NCBI GenBank assembly: GCA_016845105.1
Contig: JAERTF010000029.1
Location: 1-50,144, forward strand
From: Bacteroidota bacterium
Lineage (GTDB): Bacteria > Bacteroidota > Bacteroidia > Bacteroidales > F082
Length of the DNA stretch: 50,144 nt
Direction of reading: 5' to 3'
Shown here: positions 45,942-50,144 of the stretch, piece after piece
How positions within the stretch are numbered: position 1 is the stretch's first letter
How the letters are laid out: each line of letters begins with the position of its first letter
Position numbers and translations under genes: made by a program
Notes under the pieces: model-generated
Databases searched by the model: none
What the model was told of the DNA's origin: nothing
Seen by the model: only the letters and a program-made list of their open reading frames with translations

Positions 45942-48404
45942 ATGTTAGGTAATTATTTCAAAACAAGTATTAGAGTCCTCGTCCGACAAAAAGGATACAC
46001 AATGCTAAATATAGTTGGGTTAGCTATGGGTATCGCTGTATTTACCTTCATCTTCTTATATATTCAAAGTGAAATAAGGTACGACAGACAATGGTCTGAT
46101 CATCACAATATCTATAGAGTTACTAGCGAATATAGTGTTGATGGTAAAGTTGAAAAAATTGCACTAACACCTTTCAGGCTTTCAAATGATTTTAATGATG
46201 GTTTTCCGGAAGTTGTGTCGGCAACGAATATGTTTTTTACTGATCCATCAGATGTAAATGATGTGTCATCAGTTACATACGAAGGACATGTTTATGAAAT
46301 ACCCAATATTACACTCAGCGGCCATAACTTCTTTGATATTTTTGATTATGAATTTATTGAAGGTAATCCAGATACAGCTTTAACTCATCCAAATACTATG
46401 GTTATCTCTTCTAAAATTGCAAGGGAGATATTTGGAGATGAATCGGCAATTGGAAAAAAATTAAGCACGGTTGTAAGGGAATACAGTATTGTTGGTGTTT
46501 TTGAACAAAAGTGCAATCCAACTCATCATAATTTTGATGCTGTGGTTTCTGTATCATCCTTGGATAAAAGTGGGTTAACTAGATTACAGAACGACTGGTA
46601 TTGGCTAACTTGTTATACCTATATAAAACTAAACGACACAACGGATATAGATAGATTTGTTGAGCGCTTTAATGCTTATGCTAATAAACAAAGAAGTGAG
46701 CTATCAGAAGAAGAAAATTTAGAGATAGATGGATATTTTCATAATAATTTTGAGCCTATTTATGATGTTCATTTTAATACTCAACTGCAATATGACTCAC
46801 CTTCAAATATAAACATTACATATTTATATATTTTTGGAATAATTGCTGCATTTATATTACTAACGGCATCCATAAATTATATAAACCTTGCAACAGCCCG
46901 ATCACTAAAAAGAGCAAAAGAAATTGGAGTCCGAAAGGTAATCGGAGCCACTAAAAAACAGCTTGTATTTCAATATATTAGTGAATCCCTAATACTCACT
47001 ACAATTTCCTTTGTTTTGGCTTTGTCATTGGTTGAGTTGCTAATGCCTCAGTTTAATCAATTGGTTGGAAAGGAGCTAACACTTGTTGAAAGCATCTTTT
47101 CTGGTAGTGGTCTGTTTTTTGGACTACTGTTACTTTTATCAATCTTTGTTCTTGCTTTGATTGGTGGGAGTTTCCCAGCCTTCGTTCTTACATCATTTAA
47201 CGCAGCAACTGTTTTAAAAGGAAGTTACACAATTGTCCACAAAATTGGAGGTCATCATTTTTCAGCAGGGGTGGTTAGGAAATTTTTAGTTGCAATCCAG
47301 TATATTGTATCCATTGGATTGATTATTTCAACATTTATTATTTATGCACAAATGGATTTCCTTGAATCCCACGATCTGGGTTTTGAGAAGGACAATATAA
47401 TAGTTATAAACTCTCCTGATGATACTTCATTTATGCATAAGTTACCAAAGTTTGTAAAAACATTGTCAAAGGATAATTCTGTATTGGAAGTGTCTTCAGC
47501 AATGAACGTACCAGGTTACACCGAAAGCAAAATGCTTTTTTATGTAGGTGACACTGCTGATCAAAATATACAAGCACTAAATTTTTATAACGTTGGATAC
47601 AACTATTTTGAACTTCTCAAAGCGTCAATTGTTAAAGGTGGGCATTTCGAGTATGGATCTTATAATGACGATTATAATAATTATATAATAAATGAAAGTG
47701 CTGCTGATTTTTTAAATCTTGATACTGTTATTGGATCAAAGCTTAACATTTCATTCAACGAAAGTTTCAAAGAAGGAACTATAGTTGGTGTTGTTAAAAA
47801 CTTCAACTTTTCATCCTTACATCGTGAGGTTGAGCCACTTGTTTTTTTACTAAATCCAAGAAATACAAGATACATATTAGTGAAATTTGACAAAGGAAAA
47901 GAAGCTGAATCATTGGCCCATATTCGTAAAGTATGGAACGATTTTAATGAAGGCAGTTTTTTACATTATACTCTGCTCTCCACCAAACTAGAAAGCCTGT
48001 ACAAAGTAGCTAATAACATGTTATCACTATTTGCATACTTTGCAATGTTTGTGGTTTTTATTTCCAGCTTAGGACTATATGGGCTTACATCATTTTTAAT
48101 TCAGCAACGAACAAAGGAGATTGCGGTTAGAAGAGTTCTGGGTGGATCCGAATTACAAATAGTTTCAATGTTAGCTTATGTGTACCTGCGGGTTGTATTA
48201 ATTGCTGGAATAATTGCTTCTATTATCGTGTATTTTTTTATGTCGAGATGGCTGAACACTTTTGCTTTTCACATATCAATGGATGGATGGTATTTTGTTT
48301 TGGGAACACTAATTACCTTGATAATAGCCTTTGCAACAGTATATATTCGATCGCGTAAAGTAGTCAAAGAGAAGCCTGCTGTTTCACTTAATATAACAGA
48401 ATAA
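45942..48404 (+). CDS. FtsX-like ABC permease, MacB-type double-unit (Bacteroidota form)
   Basis: An 820-residue permease. It has an N-terminal transmembrane helix (about 20-41), a MacB-like periplasmic domain (about 50-285), three helices (about 291-316, 348-370, 386-410), a further helix (about 447-470), a second periplasmic domain (about 480-685) and three final helices (about 691-715, 745-768, 783-805). This double FtsX layout is the usual form of the large Bacteroidota FtsX-family permeases. Motifs ARSLKRAKEIGVRKVIGATK and QQRTKEIAVRRVLGGSE are the repeated cytosolic coupling helices. It forms a unit with the upstream ATPase. It converges on the LytTR regulator gene with 6 bases between. 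The transported substrate is unknown. Confidence 0.92.
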   Translation: MLGNYFKTSIRVLVRQKGYTMLNIVGLAMGIAVFTFIFLYIQSEIRYDRQWSDHHNIYRVTSEYSVDGKVEKIALTPFRLSNDFNDGFPEVVSATNMFFTDPSDVNDVSSVTYEGHVYEIPNITLSGHNFFDIFDYEFIEGNPDTALTHPNTMVISSKIAREIFGDESAIGKKLSTVVREYSIVGVFEQKCNPTHHNFDAVVSVSSLDKSGLTRLQNDWYWLTCYTYIKLNDTTDIDRFVERFNAYANKQRSELSEEENLEIDGYFHNNFEPIYDVHFNTQLQYDSPSNINITYLYIFGIIAAFILLTASINYINLATARSLKRAKEIGVRKVIGATKKQLVFQYISESLILTTISFVLALSLVELLMPQFNQLVGKELTLVESIFSGSGLFFGLLLLLSIFVLALIGGSFPAFVLTSFNAATVLKGSYTIVHKIGGHHFSAGVVRKFLVAIQYIVSIGLIISTFIIYAQMDFLESHDLGFEKDNIIVINSPDDTSFMHKLPKFVKTLSKDNSVLEVSSAMNVPGYTESKMLFYVGDTADQNIQALNFYNVGYNYFELLKASIVKGGHFEYGSYNDDYNNYIINESAADFLNLDTVIGSKLNISFNESFKEGTIVGVVKNFNFSSLHREVEPLVFLLNPRNTRYILVKFDKGKEAESLAHIRKVWNDFNEGSFLHYTLLSTKLESLYKVANNMLSLFAYFAMFVVFISSLGLYGLTSFLIQQRTKEIAVRRVLGGSELQIVSMLAYVYLRVVLIAGIIASIIVYFFMSRWLNTFAFHISMDGWYFVLGTLITLIIAFATVYIRSRKVVKEKPAVSLNITE

Positions 48405-48410
48405 TCAATC

Positions 48411-49184
48411 TTATATTCCGAGTTGATTTTTCAACTCCTTAATCCTTGATTTACTCACATTAACAGTGCTGCCATCCTTTAGTATTACAACATAGCTTTC
48501 TTTTCCATATTTCTCGATTTTATTTATATGATTGAGATTAATAATATGGGATCTATGAACTCTGTTAAATGTTTTCTTGGGAAGAACTTTTTCGAGATAA
48601 TTCATTGTATCATTCTTCAAATACTTATTTGTTGCCGTATGAATCTCAACATAATCATCCTGCGCTTCAATTTTTACAATTGTTTCAACTGGGACAACAT
48701 CAATTTTGGTCCCTGTTTTTACAAACAACCTTTCAATTTGTTCAACGGAATCCTTTTTAAGGTTTGTGAATTCTTCAATGTTCTTATTTACAATTCTTTC
48801 CTTAGCTTCCGGTTCTACCCTACTTTCCAATCGTGAAAGTACTTTCTGCACTGCCTCATTAAACCTATCACGAGAAAACGGTTTCATCAAATAATCAACC
48901 GCACTTAATTCAAATGCTTTTATTGCATATTGGTCGTATGCAGTTGTAAAAATGATTTCAGGAACCTCATCCAATAGCTCAATCATTTCAAACCCTGTTA
49001 ATTTTGGCATTTGAATATCAAGAAAAATCAAGTCTGGCTTTGTTTCCATTATTGTTTTTACTCCATTAAACCCATCCTGACATTCACCAACAAGTTCAAT
49101 ATGTTCATTAGTCTTAATGTAAGCCTTAACCAAGTCTCTTGCTGGTGCTTCATCTTCAATAATAACAGTGCGTAATTTGTTCAT
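48411..49184 (-). CDS. LytTR-family response regulator
   Basis: A 257-residue regulator. The receiver domain (about 3-120) has VIIEDEAPARDLV, PDLIFLDIQMPKLTGFEM (phosphoacceptor Asp) and DYLMKPF. The C-terminal LytTR DNA-binding domain (about 155-255) has IVKIEAQDDYVEIHT, FNRVHRSHIINLNHI and GSTVNVSKSRIKELK. The linker is Glu-rich. It lies 5 bases downstream of the partner LytS-like kinase gene on the same strand. LytTR regulators bind short direct repeats; the target promoter is not visible, but the neighbouring ABC/FtsX operon is a candidate. Confidence 0.94.
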   Translation of the reverse strand: MNKLRTVIIEDEAPARDLVKAYIKTNEHIELVGECQDGFNGVKTIMETKPDLIFLDIQMPKLTGFEMIELLDEVPEIIFTTAYDQYAIKAFELSAVDYLMKPFSRDRFNEAVQKVLSRLESRVEPEAKERIVNKNIEEFTNLKKDSVEQIERLFVKTGTKIDVVPVETIVKIEAQDDYVEIHTATNKYLKNDTMNYLEKVLPKKTFNRVHRSHIINLNHINKIEKYGKESYVVILKDGSTVNVSKSRIKELKNQLGI

Positions 49185-49189
49185 ATCTG

Positions 49190-50144
49190 TTAGCTTTTAG
49201 GTAATTTTAAAGTAGCCCTGAACAACAGTTTCTCTGCAGAAACTTCAAAAAGATCCTGACGTTTGTATATTATCTGCAATCTCTTCTTAATATTCTTTAA
49301 TCCTATGCCTTCACCTTTCTTCTTAACCGAATCAGGGTCATATTCATTTCTGATTTCAATTATAACATGGTCTTCATCCTGGCTACATATTAATTCAACC
49401 AGCACCTCTTCAGTGCTATCATAAACACCATGTTTAATGGCATTTTCAATTAGTGGTTGAAGAATCATATTGGGGATCTCAAAATCTTCACATTCATCAG
49501 GTATATTTGTTGTGAAATTTAAGCGATGCCCAAATCGTATTTTTTCAATATCCAGATAACGTTGCAAGTTACTAAATTCTTCACGAAGACTTGCCTTTTC
49601 ATCCTTATCATGACTTAAGGTATATCGCAAAAAATCGGATAGTTTAATTACCATATCCTGAGCTTTATCAGGATTCGTGATGGTAAGTGAACTAATTGAG
49701 TTAAGACTATTAAAAAGGAAATGTGGGTTTATTTGAGACTTCAAGGCGGAAAGTTCTGCCTCATTTACAAGGGTTTGTAACTGAGCTTCTACCTTAAGTT
49801 TTTCTTGAAGATCTTCATAATAAAGCATCACATAATAGTACATTATGAAAAGTAGATAGTAGAAAATTCCTGTAACCACCCTCCAGGGTAGACTTTCGTT
49901 TAAGAACTCCCTATAGGCAACTGCATCAGGGAAAATATTAATTAGAATGAAGTATGATATTGTTATCCAGGCTGCGATTGCAAGTACAGCAACAATAAGA
50001 TGATTGAATACCAAATCAAATATATTTGGTGTTTCTTTCAAATTAAAGCGAATAATATACCATAGATTCAGCCCCAACAAAGCAAAAAGGGAATTAAAAA
50101 CGGCAGAATCAGTAATACTAATAACACTATCCACTCCATAAAAG
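49190..50144 (-). CDS. LytS-like (His_kinase) membrane sensor kinase, N terminus cut by window edge
   Basis: At least 314 residues. Hydrophobic segments (about 10-25, 42-70, 85-110) form the membrane part; then comes the characteristic short kinase core of this family, with QINPHFLFNSLNSISSL (phospho-His) at about 150, PNMILQPLIENAIKHG as the N box and KGEGIGLKNIKKRLQ as the G box. A GTG at 50134 could start the frame, but the frame stays open to the window edge, and related proteins usually have a little more N-terminal sequence, so I treat it as partial. It forms a two-component pair with the LytTR regulator. Confidence 0.9.
   Translation of the reverse strand, partial: FYGVDSVISITDSAVFNSLFALLGLNLWYIIRFNLKETPNIFDLVFNHLIVAVLAIAAWITISYFILINIFPDAVAYREFLNESLPWRVVTGIFYYLLFIMYYYVMLYYEDLQEKLKVEAQLQTLVNEAELSALKSQINPHFLFNSLNSISSLTITNPDKAQDMVIKLSDFLRYTLSHDKDEKASLREEFSNLQRYLDIEKIRFGHRLNFTTNIPDECEDFEIPNMILQPLIENAIKHGVYDSTEEVLVELICSQDEDHVIIEIRNEYDPDSVKKKGEGIGLKNIKKRLQIIYKRQDLFEVSAEKLLFRATLKLPKS

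Noticed and set aside
1..50144. tRNA, rRNA, CRISPR array or prophage genes
   Set aside because: No cloverleaf with conserved TTCGA arm, rRNA segment, regularly spaced repeats or phage structural genes were recognised.

Overview
The window is a chromosomal stretch of a low-GC Bacteroidota bacterium, probably of the order Bacteroidales or a relative. The evidence is several large secreted proteins with C-terminal type IX secretion (T9SS) sorting domains, Bacteroidota-type lipoprotein-free outer-membrane barrels, a long-form LysRS, S9B dipeptidyl peptidase of the Porphyromonas type, FtsX-like permeases of about 800 residues, a TPR-histidine kinase, and repeated TAnnTTTG elements like the -7 box of the Bacteroidota housekeeping sigma factor. 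The genus cannot be named from what is visible.

Layout. 1-2706: edge of an IS1595-family element, then a minus-strand pair made of a NikR-like metal regulator and a TonB-dependent receptor; both start codons are preceded by a GTGTTAC-type direct repeat, a candidate shared operator. 2832-4834: ptb-buk, acyl-phosphate/ATP formation from butyryl-CoA. 4949-13510: two tandem paralogous T9SS cargo proteins with Asp-box propellers, then an Omp28-like secreted protein. 13597-23481: lysS, a barrel-SPOR protein, an unlisted 39-residue membrane peptide, a GGGP synthase homologue, a likely operon of a secreted unknown protein, dipeptidyl peptidase IV and a barrel protein, and an FG-GAP protein. 23504-26607: pfkA, a small membrane protein, a hairpin-rich non-coding stretch, and a TerC/Alx exporter. 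26756-33408: two more T9SS cargo proteins, separated by a long hairpin; one carries a G10 tract. 33475-36155: a GT2-GT9 glycosyltransferase fusion translationally linked to a diacylglycerol-kinase-family lipid kinase. 36159-39399: a TPR sensor kinase broken by a frameshift, and an SDR-type threonine dehydrogenase. 39525-42271: an acetyltransferase-like protein and cysS. 42283-50144: an ABC/FtsX transporter flanked by two two-component systems, one NtrC-like with a sigma-54-like promoter in front of the transporter, one LytS/LytTR-like and cut by the window edge.

How it fits together. The region mixes housekeeping (two tRNA synthetases, phosphofructokinase), fermentation (ptb-buk), peptide use (DPP IV), envelope and glycan work (GGGPS, glycosyltransferase fusion, lipid kinase, SPOR protein) and secreted surface proteins. 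No T9SS machinery genes, tRNA, rRNA, CRISPR array or prophage were seen. The points most worth a second look are the NikR-linked direct repeats, the sigma-54/NtrC/ABC module between two signalling systems, the glycosyltransferase fusion, the broken sensor kinase and the G10 tract.
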